DNA from: Actinocorallia herbida
GTDB lineage: Bacteria; Actinomycetota; Actinomycetes; Streptosporangiales; Streptosporangiaceae
Assembly: GCF_003751225.1 (NCBI RefSeq)
Contig: NZ_RJKE01000001.1
Coordinates: 4,030,001 to 4,094,000 of the forward strand
Length of the DNA: 64,000 nucleotides
Direction: 5' to 3'
In this document: piece after piece, positions 53,692-61,543 of the stretch
Position numbering within the stretch: the first letter of the stretch is position 1
Layout: each line of letters begins with the position of its first letter
The notes under the pieces: generated by a model
Database searches by the model: none
Told to the model about the DNA's origin: nothing
Seen by the model: the letters and a program-made list of their open reading frames with translations, nothing else
Translations under genes and position numbers: made by a program

Positions 53692-54517
53692 ACCCGCCAT
53701 GACCCGGGTGGCGGTCTGCCAGACGGAACCGGTGCTGCTCGACCTGGCGGCCAATGTCCGGCACACCACGGAGACCGTGCGCGGGTGCGTCGCGCGCGGC
53801 GCGGACGTCATCGTGCTGCCGGAGCTCGCGACGTCCGGGTACCTGTTCGACGGCGCCGACGAGGTCCGCTCGATGGCGCTGCCGCTGACCCATTCCGTCT
53901 TCGACGGCTGGCGGGCGGCGCTGGGGGAGGGCGACGCGGTTCTCGTCGCGGGCTTCCCCGAGGCGGGTGCGTCCGGGAAGGTCTACAACAGCGCCGTGGT
54001 CCTCGACCGCGCGGGGATCCGCGCCGTCTACCGCAAGACCCACCTGTGGCATCGCGAGAAGCGCTTCTTCACCCCCGGCGACCATCCTCCGCCCGTCGTG
54101 GAGACGGTCCACGGCCGGATCGGCGTGCTCGTCTGCTATGACCTCGAGTTCCCCGAGATGCCCCGCTCCCTCGCCCTCGCGGGCGCCGACCTCATCGCCG
54201 CCCCCACCAACTGGTCCCGCGCTGAGATCCGCTCCGGCACCGAACCCCCACAGGTCCTCGTGGCCCGCGCCGCCGCCCGCGCCAACCACGTCTTCCTGGC
54301 CGCCTGCGACCGCAGGGGCACCGAACGCGCCCAGCCCTTCACCGGCGGCAGCATCATCATCGACCCCGACGGCTGGCCCCTCGCCACCCCCGCCGCCGAT
54401 CACATCGCCATCGCCGACCTCCCCCTCCCCGCCGCCCGCGACCGCGCCCTTTCCCCCGTCAACCACGTCTTCACCGACCGCCGCCCCCACCTCTACGCCC
54501 TGAACACCCCCTCCTGA
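53684..54517 (+). CDS. carbon-nitrogen hydrolase (nitrilase superfamily amidase)
   Basis: A 277-residue amidase/nitrilase superfamily enzyme hydrolysing a non-peptide amide or related C-N bond, releasing ammonia or amine. The triad is clear: Glu in VLPELATSG, Lys in YRKTHLW and Cys in VLVCYDLEFPE. The ATG at 53684 lies 8 bp inside the IclR stop, so the two genes form an operon, tying the amidase to the regulon. A strong hairpin follows the stop. Confidence 0.93.
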   Translation: MSEPAMTRVAVCQTEPVLLDLAANVRHTTETVRGCVARGADVIVLPELATSGYLFDGADEVRSMALPLTHSVFDGWRAALGEGDAVLVAGFPEAGASGKVYNSAVVLDRAGIRAVYRKTHLWHREKRFFTPGDHPPPVVETVHGRIGVLVCYDLEFPEMPRSLALAGADLIAAPTNWSRAEIRSGTEPPQVLVARAAARANHVFLAACDRRGTERAQPFTGGSIIIDPDGWPLATPAADHIAIADLPLPAARDRALSPVNHVFTDRRPHLYALNTPS

Positions 54518-54529
54518 GCCCCCACCCGA

Positions 54530-54561
54530 GCGAAGCAGCCCGGTTCCCGGGCTGCCTTCGC
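54530..54561 (+). terminator. terminator of the IclR-amidase operon
   Basis: GCGAAGCAGCCCGG (54530-54543) pairs with CCGGGCTGCCTTCGC (54547-54561) with one bulged base and a three-base loop, 12 bp after the amidase stop. Confidence 0.8.
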
Positions 54562-54590
54562 GTCCGGGCTGCCTTCGCGTCCGGGCTGCC
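54547..54590. repeat. 17-bp direct repeat, 2.6 copies
   Basis: CCGGGCTGCCTTCGCGT occurs at 54547-54563 and 54564-54580, followed by a partial third copy to 54590. The first copy is also the right arm of the terminator stem, so alternative hairpins can form. Confidence 0.85.
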
Positions 54591-54609
54591 GCGGTCGGGA
54601 GGGGGCGGG

Positions 54610-54861
54610 TCAGCGCCAGTAGTGGTTCGCGGCGGCTATGGTCTGGAACTCCATGCTGACGGTCTGGACGGCGGCGATGAGCTCGCCGGCGTCGGTGGCG
54701 TACTGGGCCCGGCCGGCCTGGAGCGCCTCCAGCTCCGGCTGGATCGTGTGGACGGTGTTGCGGACCATCGCGATGGCCAGGGCGCGGCCTTCCTCGGGGG
54801 TCTCGGTGATCAGGGTGCCACCGGGAACCAGGATGAGTCCCTCGTCGGGAACACGAGTCAT
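54610..54861 (-). CDS. 83-residue hypothetical protein
   Basis: A small soluble acidic protein I do not recognise. It starts MTRVPDEGLILVPGGTLITETPEEG and continues as two predicted helices (ALAIAMVRNTVHTIQPELEALQAG and AGELIAAVQTVSMEFQTIAAAN), ending in HYWR. The ATG at 54861 has GAGAGAGG upstream. No Cys, no membrane helix. It stands alone between the amidase terminator and the TetR gene. Coding bias supports it as real. Confidence 0.7.
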   Translation of the reverse strand: MTRVPDEGLILVPGGTLITETPEEGRALAIAMVRNTVHTIQPELEALQAGRAQYATDAGELIAAVQTVSMEFQTIAAANHYWR

Positions 54862-55044
54862 GTCGCTGCCTCTCTCAGGGGTGCTGCGGACCGCCCCATC
54901 GTCGCCGCGAAGACGCCTGCCGCGCGTCGCACATCCGATGGATATCCGAGACGCCGCGCGGGCGCCCCGGCGCCAGCCCTCCCATGGTCATGGCGTCCTG
55001 CCTCTCACGCCTCCCTCAGCCGAGTGATATCCCGGCCGCTCCAT

Positions 55045-55662
55045 TCACGGGGGCGTCGTCAGGTAGCGGACCAGCATGGTGACGAGTTCGTTCTCGAAGC
55101 GGTCGGTCGGTTCGGACGGGTCGCGGGCGATGAAGCGGTGGACTGAGGACTCGATCGTGGTGACCGTCAGGAAGGCCGCCATCGGGACGTCCGCGACGGT
55201 GACGGTCGGATCGGCGCCCAGGAGCGCGGCGGCGGTCTCGACGGCGCCGCGTTCGGCGTCGCGGAGGAAGGCGGCGAACTCGGGCGGGCGGGGCGCCTGT
55301 TCGAAGAGGACCGCGTGGAGGGCGGGGTCGTCGCGGTGGTTGTCCAGGGCGGCCTGGACGAACAGGCGGATCCGGTCGTCCAGCGCGTCCGGCAGTCCTT
55401 CCGCGAGGCGCTGCTCGATCGCGGAGATCCCCGCACGGGCGTGCGCGGACGCGAGCTCGAGCAGGATCGCGTCCTTGTTCGGGAAGTACTGGTAGAGCGA
55501 GCCGATGGAGTGCCCTGCCTCCTCGGCGATCCGGTTGGTGGTGCCGGCGGCGTATCCGTGCGCGGCGAAAACGCGAGCAGCCGCTTCGAGCAGCCGTCCA
55601 CGCGTCTCGAGCGCACGCAGCTGACCAGGGACTTTACGCGGTTTCAGGCGCCTTTCCGGCAT
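55045..55662 (-). CDS. TetR-family transcriptional regulator
   Basis: A 205-residue TetR repressor. HTH at about 20-65 (LLEAAARVFAAHGYAAGTTNRIAEEAGHSIGSLYQYFPNKDAILLEL); the rest is a helical ligand domain. ATG 55662 (MPERRLKPRK) with GGAGG upstream is taken; the earlier frame runs into the promoter. Divergent from the isoprenylcysteine-type methyltransferase gene with a 98-bp intergenic region that contains a dyad, so it probably controls that gene and itself. Confidence 0.93.
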   Translation of the reverse strand: MPERRLKPRKVPGQLRALETRGRLLEAAARVFAAHGYAAGTTNRIAEEAGHSIGSLYQYFPNKDAILLELASAHARAGISAIEQRLAEGLPDALDDRIRLFVQAALDNHRDDPALHAVLFEQAPRPPEFAAFLRDAERGAVETAAALLGADPTVTVADVPMAAFLTVTTIESSVHRFIARDPSEPTDRFENELVTMLVRYLTTPP

Positions 55663-55713
55663 GTCTGGAACCTCCGTGAAAGCGAGTAGCCGCACGCCCG
55701 CGCGCGTGCCCAG

Positions 55714-55735
55714 AATCGTGGTCGGAAGACCGATT
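55714..55735. promoter_or_regulatory. candidate TetR operator
   Basis: AATCG (55714-55718) and CGATT (55731-55735) flank GGTC-GGAA-GACC (55720-55731), an imperfect dyad 26 bp before the methyltransferase ATG, in the divergent intergenic region. Confidence 0.4.
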
Positions 55736-55760
55736 GAACACTCTGCGGAGGAGGACCGCC

Positions 55761-56345
55761 ATGGCGGTGACCGCACTTGCCGTCTTCACGATCTGGGCCC
55801 TCGTCGGGTTCGGGCTGCGCGCCTGGATCCAGCTGCGGAGCACGGGCGACACGGGCTTCCGCGTCGGTGGCGTCACGGGTGCCCAGCGCGCGGTGGCCGC
55901 CCTCCTGGCCGTCGGCCTGCTCTGCTGCGCGGCCGGGCCCGTCGCCGCGCTGGCCGGCCTCGGCGGCCTCGACCATCCGGCGCTCGCCTTCCCGGGCATG
56001 GTCGTCGCGGTGTGCGGGATCGCGGCGACGCTCGCGGCCCAGCTCTCGATGGGTCCCTCCTGGCGCGTCGGCGTCGATCCGGGCGAACGGACCCACCTCG
56101 TCACCGATGGCCCGTTCGCCCATGTCCGCAACCCCATCTACACCGCGATGCTCGCCACCCTCGCCGGCCTGGCCGCCATGACCCCGAACCTCCCGTCCCT
56201 CGTCGGCCTGGCCCTGGTCCTGCTCGCGATCGAAGTCCAGGTCCGTGCCGTCGAGGAGCCGCACCTCCGCCGGATCCACGGCGTCGCCTACACCGCCTAC
56301 GCCGCCAGGACCGGCCGCTTCCTTCCGGCCGTCGGCCGAGGCTGA
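55761..56345 (+). CDS. isoprenylcysteine/phospholipid methyltransferase-like membrane protein
   Basis: A 194-residue membrane protein with about five helices and the ICMT/PEMT C-terminal signature: LVTDGPFAHVRNPIYTAM, then a two-residue acidic motif EEPHLRRIHGVAYTAYAARTGRFLP. These enzymes methylate small lipids or thiols with SAM; bacterial substrates are mostly unknown. GGAGGAGG stands before the ATG at 55761. Divergent from the TetR gene, which is its likely repressor. Confidence 0.85.
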   Translation: MAVTALAVFTIWALVGFGLRAWIQLRSTGDTGFRVGGVTGAQRAVAALLAVGLLCCAAGPVAALAGLGGLDHPALAFPGMVVAVCGIAATLAAQLSMGPSWRVGVDPGERTHLVTDGPFAHVRNPIYTAMLATLAGLAAMTPNLPSLVGLALVLLAIEVQVRAVEEPHLRRIHGVAYTAYAARTGRFLPAVGRG

Positions 56346-56395
56346 CGGGCTCCGCCGGTGGGCGGGCCGCGCATCGGGCGTGGTTGGGTGGCGTC

Positions 56396-56863
56396 ATGGC
56401 TTACGAGCTGCGGGCGGTACTCGCATCGGGGGACGTGCTGTCCGGGCGGGCGGAGGCGCCGGGGACGCTCGGGCAGGGGCTCGCGCTCCTCCCGGTGACC
56501 GACAGGCTGCGCGATGCCTTCGGCGGGGCTGCCGCGTTGGGCTTCTGGGACTTGCCGGACGGCCTCGCGGCGGAACTGGCACGTTGGTCGATAGACGGGC
56601 CGGTGGCTTACGTCGAGGCGGAGTACTTCGGCGGCACGGGCGCACAGCGCGCCGTGGTGTGGCAGGCTGGCCGTCTGGAGTGGGGTCCCGTCCACGTCGC
56701 GGAGGGCGAGCGGTTCCCGGTGGAGGGAAGCCCGATCTCCCAGGCGCTCCGCCGACTGGGCGCTGTGCGCGGCACGGAGTTCGACGAGTTCGCGGCAGTA
56801 GGGCTCGGACGGCATCGGTGGACTTCGGGATGGATCGGAGCCGACCCCGTCGAAGGGGCCTGA
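56396..56863 (+). CDS. 155-residue hypothetical protein
   Basis: Soluble protein of unknown family. It begins MAYELRAVLASGDVLSG, has a central LARWSIDGPVAYVEAEYFGG segment and VVWQAGRLEWGP strand, and ends with HRWTSGWIGADPVEGA. The pattern of a short beta hairpin, LGQGLALLPVTDRLRDAF helix and two aromatic-rich strands is seen in small actinobacterial proteins that I cannot name. No membrane helix. It follows the methyltransferase gene by 50 bp and could share its transcript; converges with the TetR gene at 56887. Confidence 0.68.
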   Translation: MAYELRAVLASGDVLSGRAEAPGTLGQGLALLPVTDRLRDAFGGAAALGFWDLPDGLAAELARWSIDGPVAYVEAEYFGGTGAQRAVVWQAGRLEWGPVHVAEGERFPVEGSPISQALRRLGAVRGTEFDEFAAVGLGRHRWTSGWIGADPVEGA

Positions 56864-56886
56864 CGGCGGCCGGATGTCGCGATCGG

Positions 56887-57465
56887 TCAGGGGCGGAGGG
56901 CGTTGAGGGAGAGGACGGCGTAGCGGCGCCACTGGCGGCGGTCGCGGATGCCGAGCTCGATCAGGACGCGGCAGCAGCCGCTGATGAGGATCTTGATGTC
57001 CTGGGACGTGGCGTCTTCGCGCAGGGTGCCCTGGCGGCGGGCGGCGTCCAGGAGGCCTTCGACGCGGTCCTGGTGGCCGGTGCCGTCCGTCAGCCGGGTC
57101 TTGGGCAGGATCTCGGCGAGGACCCGGTTCTCCGCGACGCGTTCGACGATGTCGGCGAGCAGGTCGCGCAGGGCGGTGAAGGCGTCGTCGTCGGGCGTGG
57201 CGGCGATCCGCCGGGTGAGCCAGGCGATCTCGTGGCGGGCGACGGCGGCGACGAGGTCGTCCTTGGTGGGGAAGCTGCGGTAGACGGTGGCCTTGCCCAC
57301 CCCGGCGCGTGCGGCGACCTCGGGGACGGTGGCCTCCAGGCCCCGCTCTGCGAAGACCTCGAGCGCCGCGGCGACGACCCGCTCGTGGTTGCGGCGGGCG
57401 TCGGCGCGGCGGTCGGACCAGTCGGCGGTGACGGGGTCCGCGTCGTGCGGGGGCGCTGGAGACAT
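56887..57465 (-). CDS. TetR-family regulator linked to MFS exporter
   Basis: A 192-residue TetR repressor. HTH: VVAAALEVFAERGLEATVPEVAARAGVGKATVYRSFPTKDDLVAAVA (about 30-75). ATG at 57465 (MSPAPPHD). It lies 43 bp after the MFS stop on the same strand, so both would be transcribed from the promoter upstream of the MFS gene, where two GGACC-type palindromes are found. A drug or metabolite-responsive repressor with autoregulation is likely. Confidence 0.93.
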   Translation of the reverse strand: MSPAPPHDADPVTADWSDRRADARRNHERVVAAALEVFAERGLEATVPEVAARAGVGKATVYRSFPTKDDLVAAVARHEIAWLTRRIAATPDDDAFTALRDLLADIVERVAENRVLAEILPKTRLTDGTGHQDRVEGLLDAARRQGTLREDATSQDIKILISGCCRVLIELGIRDRRQWRRYAVLSLNALRP

Positions 57466-57508
57466 GATCCCTAGTCTGCCGTCTCCCGGGGCGCGCCGTG
57501 ACCTGCGA

Positions 57509-58918
57509 TCACGCGGCGAGGACCGTGGTGGGGGAGGACTTGCGGGGGATGAGAAGGCTCGCGAGCGCGGCGAGGGCGAGTCCTCCGGCGCCGAGCCAGA
57601 ACGCATGCCCGTAGGCGGCGTCGGTCGGGACGTGGCCGGCGAGGGTCACGCTTCCGGCCAGAAGGGTCGCGACGATCTGGCTGCCGAGGGACGAGCCGAG
57701 TGACCGGATCAGGGAGTTCACGCCGGTGGCCTGTCCGCTCATCTCCCGGGGGCACGCCTCGACGATGATGTTCGGGATCGCCGCCATGCCGAGGCCGATG
57801 CCGCCGAACAGGACGGTCGACCAGCCGATCACCGCGGCCTGCGAGCCGTGCGACAGGGCGAGCGCGGCGAGCCCGACCGAGGCCAGCACGGCGCCGGTGG
57901 TCACGGTGACCCTCGGTCCGGTCTTCATCGCGATCGCCCCGGCCAGGCCGCCCGCGACGAGCATCACGAGGCAGCCGGGGAGCATCAGCAGGCCCGCGCC
58001 CGTGGCGTTGAGGCCCAGTCCGTAGCCGACGGCCCGGGGGGTCTGGGCGAGCTGTGGGATCAGCATGAACGCACCGAACATCCCGAATCCGAACATGAGC
58101 ATCGTGATGTTGGTGGTCAGTACCGCCGGACGGCCCAGGACCCGCATGTCGACCAGGGGGTCGGCGGTGCGCCGCTCGTAGAGGACGAAGACGACGAGCA
58201 CCGCGAGGCCGCCGAGGATGAGGCCGAGGGTGCGGGTGTCGCCCCAGCCCCAGGTCGACGTCCGGGTCAGCGCGAACAGCGGTGCGACGAGCCCGACCGT
58301 CAGCAGGACCAGGCCGCCGAAGTCGATCCGGCCGGGCGTGCGGGCCCCGTCGCCGGGCAGGAGCAGCGAGCCGAGCGCCGCGGCGACGCCCATCAGCGTG
58401 CCGCTCCAGAAGATCCACGGCCAGGAGGCGTGGTCGATGAGCAGGCCGCCCATGACCAGGCCGCCGCCCGCGCCGATGCCCGCGGTCGCGCCCACGATGC
58501 CCAGCGCCATCGGACGCCGCCGCGGTGAGAACGTGTCGCTGATGATCCCCATGCAGAGCGGGATGATGCCGCCGCCCGCGCCCTGCACGATCCGCGCGGC
58601 CACCAGCACCCACACGTTCGGGGCGAGCGCCGCGACCGCGCTGGACACCGCGAACAGCACGAGCGCCGCGATGAGCAGCCGTCGCTTCCCGTACATGTCG
58701 CCGAGCCTGCCGAACACCGGCGTCAGCACCGCCGCCGAGAGCAGATATCCGCTCATCACCCACGACATGTCCGTCGCGGACGCTCCGAGTTCCCCGCCCA
58801 GTACGCCGATCCCGGGCAGTACCGCCGTCTGCGCCAGCGCGAACGCGGCGGCGGCGAGCGCCAGGATCACCACCAGCAGCCCCTCGCGCCCGCCCTTCGG
58901 CGTCTCCTTCTCGCCCAC
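57509..58918 (-). CDS. MFS drug:H+ antiporter (DHA2, 14-TM)
   Basis: A 469-residue EmrB/QacA-type exporter with about 14 membrane helices. Seen: LPGIGVLGGELGAS in helix 1, the loop 2-3 motif GRLGDMYGKRRLLI, and motif C in helix 5 region (GATAGIGAGGGLVMGG). Exports hydrophobic cationic or other toxic compounds. GTG at 58918 with AGGAG upstream. First gene of an operon with the TetR repressor downstream. Confidence 0.93.
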   Translation of the reverse strand: MGEKETPKGGREGLLVVILALAAAAFALAQTAVLPGIGVLGGELGASATDMSWVMSGYLLSAAVLTPVFGRLGDMYGKRRLLIAALVLFAVSSAVAALAPNVWVLVAARIVQGAGGGIIPLCMGIISDTFSPRRRPMALGIVGATAGIGAGGGLVMGGLLIDHASWPWIFWSGTLMGVAAALGSLLLPGDGARTPGRIDFGGLVLLTVGLVAPLFALTRTSTWGWGDTRTLGLILGGLAVLVVFVLYERRTADPLVDMRVLGRPAVLTTNITMLMFGFGMFGAFMLIPQLAQTPRAVGYGLGLNATGAGLLMLPGCLVMLVAGGLAGAIAMKTGPRVTVTTGAVLASVGLAALALSHGSQAAVIGWSTVLFGGIGLGMAAIPNIIVEACPREMSGQATGVNSLIRSLGSSLGSQIVATLLAGSVTLAGHVPTDAAYGHAFWLGAGGLALAALASLLIPRKSSPTTVLAA

Positions 58919-58943
58919 CCGCGACTCCTCACTCCGTCGATGC

Positions 58944-59005
58944 GGACCTACGGGTCCACTTAGCAGCCGAGACGCTACCGCAGAACCGGACCCTATGGTC
59001 CGGTT
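58944..59005. promoter_or_regulatory. two GGACC palindromes upstream of MFS-TetR operon
   Basis: GGACC-TACG-GGTCC (58944-58957) and the larger AACCGGACC (58984-58992) / GGTCCGGTT (58997-59005) with a CTAT spacer, a perfect 9-bp dyad. The shared core is GGACCNNNNGGTCC, spaced 40 bp centre to centre. Expected binding sites of the TetR encoded at 56887. Confidence 0.7.
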
Positions 59006-59058
59006 TTGTGATCCGGATCGCCCGCCTCAGGTCGGGAGCCGCCGCGGGCGCATCGGAG

Positions 59059-59087
59059 TTGACAATTCCGGCGGCGTTCCGTGTAAT
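59059..59087 (+). promoter_or_regulatory. sigma-70-type promoter for nitroreductase gene
   Basis: TTGACA (59059-59064), 17-nt spacer and TGTAAT (59082-59087): the best consensus match seen in the window. Transcription would start near 59094, leaving a leader of about 237 nt before the nitroreductase ATG. The MFS operator ends 54 bp upstream. Confidence 0.6.
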
Positions 59088-59330
59088 TGTCGGCGTGCAG
59101 CGTGACGCCGGCCGAAGAGCAGTGGGCAGGCCGGCGATCGGGCCAGCACCTTTCCGCCTGAGGGGCGATTCCATGAGCGTGTATCCCGTGCGCCGCGTCT
59201 GATCCGACGTTCTCCTGGCGCGCTGCTTCGTCGCGTGCCAGCGCGCTGACCTTGCTTTCCACTCATCCGCCAGGGGCGAACTTCGCCGTGCGCGCGATTC
59301 CCTTCGGTACTTTTTAGATTTGGATTTGAC

Positions 59331-59759
59331 ATGCCCGCATCGTTCAACCAGCAGATCATCGACGAGTTCCGTGCCCATTCCGGAAAGGTCGGCGGCCCGT
59401 TCGAGGGTGGCGACCTGCTCCTGCTCACCACCATTGGCGCGAGATCCAGGGCGCCGCACACCGTGCCGCTCGGCTATGTCCGGGACGGCGACCTCCTCCT
59501 GGTCGTCGGCTCCGCGGGCGGCGCCCACCGGCACCCCGCCTGGTACCACAACCTGGTCGCGCACCCCCGGGTCGAGGTGGAGATCGGCGCCGAACGCCAC
59601 GAGGCCGTCGCCGTCCCCGCCGAGGGCGAACGCCGGGACACGCTGTTCCGCCACGTCGTGCGCGTTGCCCCGGGGTACGGCGGCTACCAGGCGCAGACGT
59701 CGCGCACCCTGCCCGTCGTCGTCCTGGAGCTCACGCCCGACACCGCGCCCGGGGCCTGA
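59331..59759 (+). CDS. F420-type (Ddn-like) nitroreductase family protein
   Basis: A 142-residue split-barrel protein of the deazaflavin-dependent nitroreductase family. Motifs: LLLLTTIGARSRAPHTVPLGYV, the cofactor-contact block HRHPAWYHNLVAHPRVEVEIG and the final RTLPVVVLELTP. Such enzymes reduce quinones or nitro compounds with F420H2. ATG at 59331; no clear ribosome binding site, and the long structured leader upstream may set expression. Confidence 0.9.
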   Translation: MPASFNQQIIDEFRAHSGKVGGPFEGGDLLLLTTIGARSRAPHTVPLGYVRDGDLLLVVGSAGGAHRHPAWYHNLVAHPRVEVEIGAERHEAVAVPAEGERRDTLFRHVVRVAPGYGGYQAQTSRTLPVVVLELTPDTAPGA

Positions 59760-59805
59760 CCGGCGCCTCCCGCGCGGGCGGCCGGGAAGGCGAGAGGATG
59801 CGGGG

Positions 59806-60537
59806 ATGACCGAGACGCGGGATGGATCGCAGGACGTCGAGCTGCTGGCCGCCCGCCGGGTGCGGCTGGTCGAAGGGCGGCCCCCGGAGCTGCCGGCGGA
59901 GCACCGGCGGGCCATGGACAGGGCGTGGGACGAGGCGGTGACGGCCAATCCCGCCCTGTTCGACGGCCCGATCGTGGTGCTGACGGGGATCCGGCTCGAA
60001 GCGGACCTTCTCGCCCTGACGTGGGCGAGGGCGACCTTCCGGTACGGGGCCCTGCACCGGGTCCCGGGGGCGGCGCCGCTGCCCGGGGTGTACGCCTCGG
60101 TCGTCCAGCCCGCTACGGAGGGCGGTTTCCTGGTCGGGCGGATGGCGGCGTGGACCTCGGTGCCGTCGCGCTGGCTACTGCCGGGCGGCACCGTCGAGCC
60201 GCCCCCGCCCGGCGAGGCCATGGACCTGGCGACCCTGCGCGGGCACGCGGCCAGGGAACTGCGCGAAGAGACCGGGATCGTGACCTCGCCCGACGACCTC
60301 ACGCTGGTCACCGTCGTCCGCGGTATCAGCATCGGGTTCCTCTTCCAGGCCCCGCCCCGGCCCGTCGCGGCCCTTCGCGCCGCCTTCGCGGAGGCCACGG
60401 CCGCCGAGACCGCCGAGGGCCGCACCCCCGAACTCGACGACCTCGTCCTCCTGCGCTCGTCGGACGACCTCGCGGACCTGCCCGGCCACGCCGCCGACTA
60501 CCTCCCCGGCCTCCTCCGCCTCTTCGGGACCCCGTGA
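59806..60537 (+). CDS. Nudix-domain protein with atypical box
   Basis: A 243-residue protein with an N-terminal domain (1-115, ELLAARRVRLVEGRPPEL ... LFDGPIVVLTGIRLEADLLALTWA) and a Nudix domain. The box reads GGTVEPPPPGE, then an insertion, then HAARELREETGI, so the G-to-REUXEE spacing is longer than the canonical one; the catalytic glutamates are kept. The two-domain layout resembles Nudix proteins of the actinomycete NUDT9/ADP-ribose-related type, function uncertain. ATG 59806; 46 bp after the nitroreductase. Confidence 0.82.
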   Translation: MTETRDGSQDVELLAARRVRLVEGRPPELPAEHRRAMDRAWDEAVTANPALFDGPIVVLTGIRLEADLLALTWARATFRYGALHRVPGAAPLPGVYASVVQPATEGGFLVGRMAAWTSVPSRWLLPGGTVEPPPPGEAMDLATLRGHAARELREETGIVTSPDDLTLVTVVRGISIGFLFQAPPRPVAALRAAFAEATAAETAEGRTPELDDLVLLRSSDDLADLPGHAADYLPGLLRLFGTP

Positions 60538-60569
60538 GGTAGAGCCCGCAGGTGGCCCGGCCGAGGGGC

Positions 60570-61436
60570 TCACGCCCGGGCGGGCCTCGCCTGCGGAGCG
60601 GGAGCCGGAGCGCCGAGGACGTCGAGAAGGCGGGCCGCGTACGCGCGCGGGTGGGTGGTGTTGCCGTTGTGCCCGCCGGGGAACTCGGCGAGTTCCGTGC
60701 CGAGCAGGGCGGCGAGGTCTTCGGCGCAGCGGCGGTCGAAGACGGTGGGCGGGGTGGTGCGCCCCGCCGCGGGCACGATCCTGGTGGTGGAGGCGGCCAA
60801 CGCGGAGACGGGGAGTGCGTCGTCGATGACCGCGGTGAAGTCGTGCTCGATGAAGTACCGGAAGTTCGCGACGCGGAGGGGGGTCATCGGCTGCGGGGTG
60901 AGGCCGGGTTCGGCGTCGGGCCGTGCGGGATCGATGCCGAGGGCGTCGGCGATCGCCCTGAGCGCGGGTGCGAGACCATCGCTGCGGTAGAGCCGCCGGA
61001 TGTCGGCGAGTTCGTGTTCGTGGCGGGCGCGCTCCGCGGCGGGAAGCAGGACGGGCGCGACGGGTTCGTGGGCGATGAGGGTGTGCAGCACACCGGGGCG
61101 GTGCGCGGCGAGGCGCAGGCCGATGACGGCGCCGAGGCTGCATCCGAGCATCGCGGCGGGTTCGTCGGTGAGCTCGGCGAGGAGGTGGTGGACGTCGTCG
61201 GCGTGGTCGGCCATCGTCGCCGGGCGGCCGGGGTCGCGCGGCGTGCTGCGGGAGAGGCCGCGGCGGTCGTAGGTGATGACGGTGCGGACGTCGGCGAGCC
61301 GGTCGACCAGGTCGGTGCTGCGGCCGGCGTCGCCCTCGCCGCTCTGCGAGATGAGCAGGATCGGACCGGTGCCGCGCACTTCGTAGTAGAGCGTGGCGCC
61401 GGGAACGGGGAGGTGGCCGGTGATGGCGGCGGACAT
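60570..61436 (-). CDS. alpha/beta hydrolase
   Basis: A 288-residue alpha/beta-fold hydrolase. Oxyanion region GTGPILLISQSGEGDAG, nucleophile Ser in MLGCSLGAVIGLRLA, acid residue not certain, base His in EFPGGHNGN. Probably an esterase or ring-fission hydrolase. Divergent from a MarR gene across a 108-bp region with an AGATACATCA/TGATGCATCT dyad, which indicates MarR control. Confidence 0.9.
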   Translation of the reverse strand: MSAAITGHLPVPGATLYYEVRGTGPILLISQSGEGDAGRSTDLVDRLADVRTVITYDRRGLSRSTPRDPGRPATMADHADDVHHLLAELTDEPAAMLGCSLGAVIGLRLAAHRPGVLHTLIAHEPVAPVLLPAAERARHEHELADIRRLYRSDGLAPALRAIADALGIDPARPDAEPGLTPQPMTPLRVANFRYFIEHDFTAVIDDALPVSALAASTTRIVPAAGRTTPPTVFDRRCAEDLAALLGTELAEFPGGHNGNTTHPRAYAARLLDVLGAPAPAPQARPARA

Positions 61437-61498
61437 GCGGTGGCCTTTCGTGCCGACGGCGGGGTGCCGCGTTCACGATCACCATAATCCATCAAATT

Positions 61499-61522
61499 AG
61501 ATACATCAAGACTGATGCATCT
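61499..61522. promoter_or_regulatory. MarR-type operator
   Basis: AGATACATCA (61499-61508) and TGATGCATCT (61513-61522) form a 10-bp inverted repeat with one mismatch and a 4-nt spacer, between the hydrolase and MarR genes and just upstream of the MarR -10 hexamer. Confidence 0.65.
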
Positions 61523-61531
61523 TCGTGGATG

Positions 61532-61537
61532 TAATCT
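61532..61537 (+). promoter_or_regulatory. -10 hexamer of putative leaderless MarR mRNA
   Basis: TAATCT, six bases before the ATG at 61544, with no ribosome binding site in between. Confidence 0.45.
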
Positions 61538-61543
61538 CGGGGC

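Larger units (their letters stand above)
58919..59330. other. 412-bp intergenic regulatory region
   Basis: No convincing protein gene. It contains the MFS operator pair (58944-59005), a strong + strand promoter (59059-59087), a nine-codon open frame (59173-59202) and a hairpin GCGCGCTG/CAGCGCGC (59218-59246). See separate entries. Confidence 0.6.

Noticed and set aside
59173-59202. Nine-codon MSVYPVRRV frame as an independent gene
   Set aside because: Too short and without a clear ribosome binding site to call as a gene; kept only as part of the leader finding.
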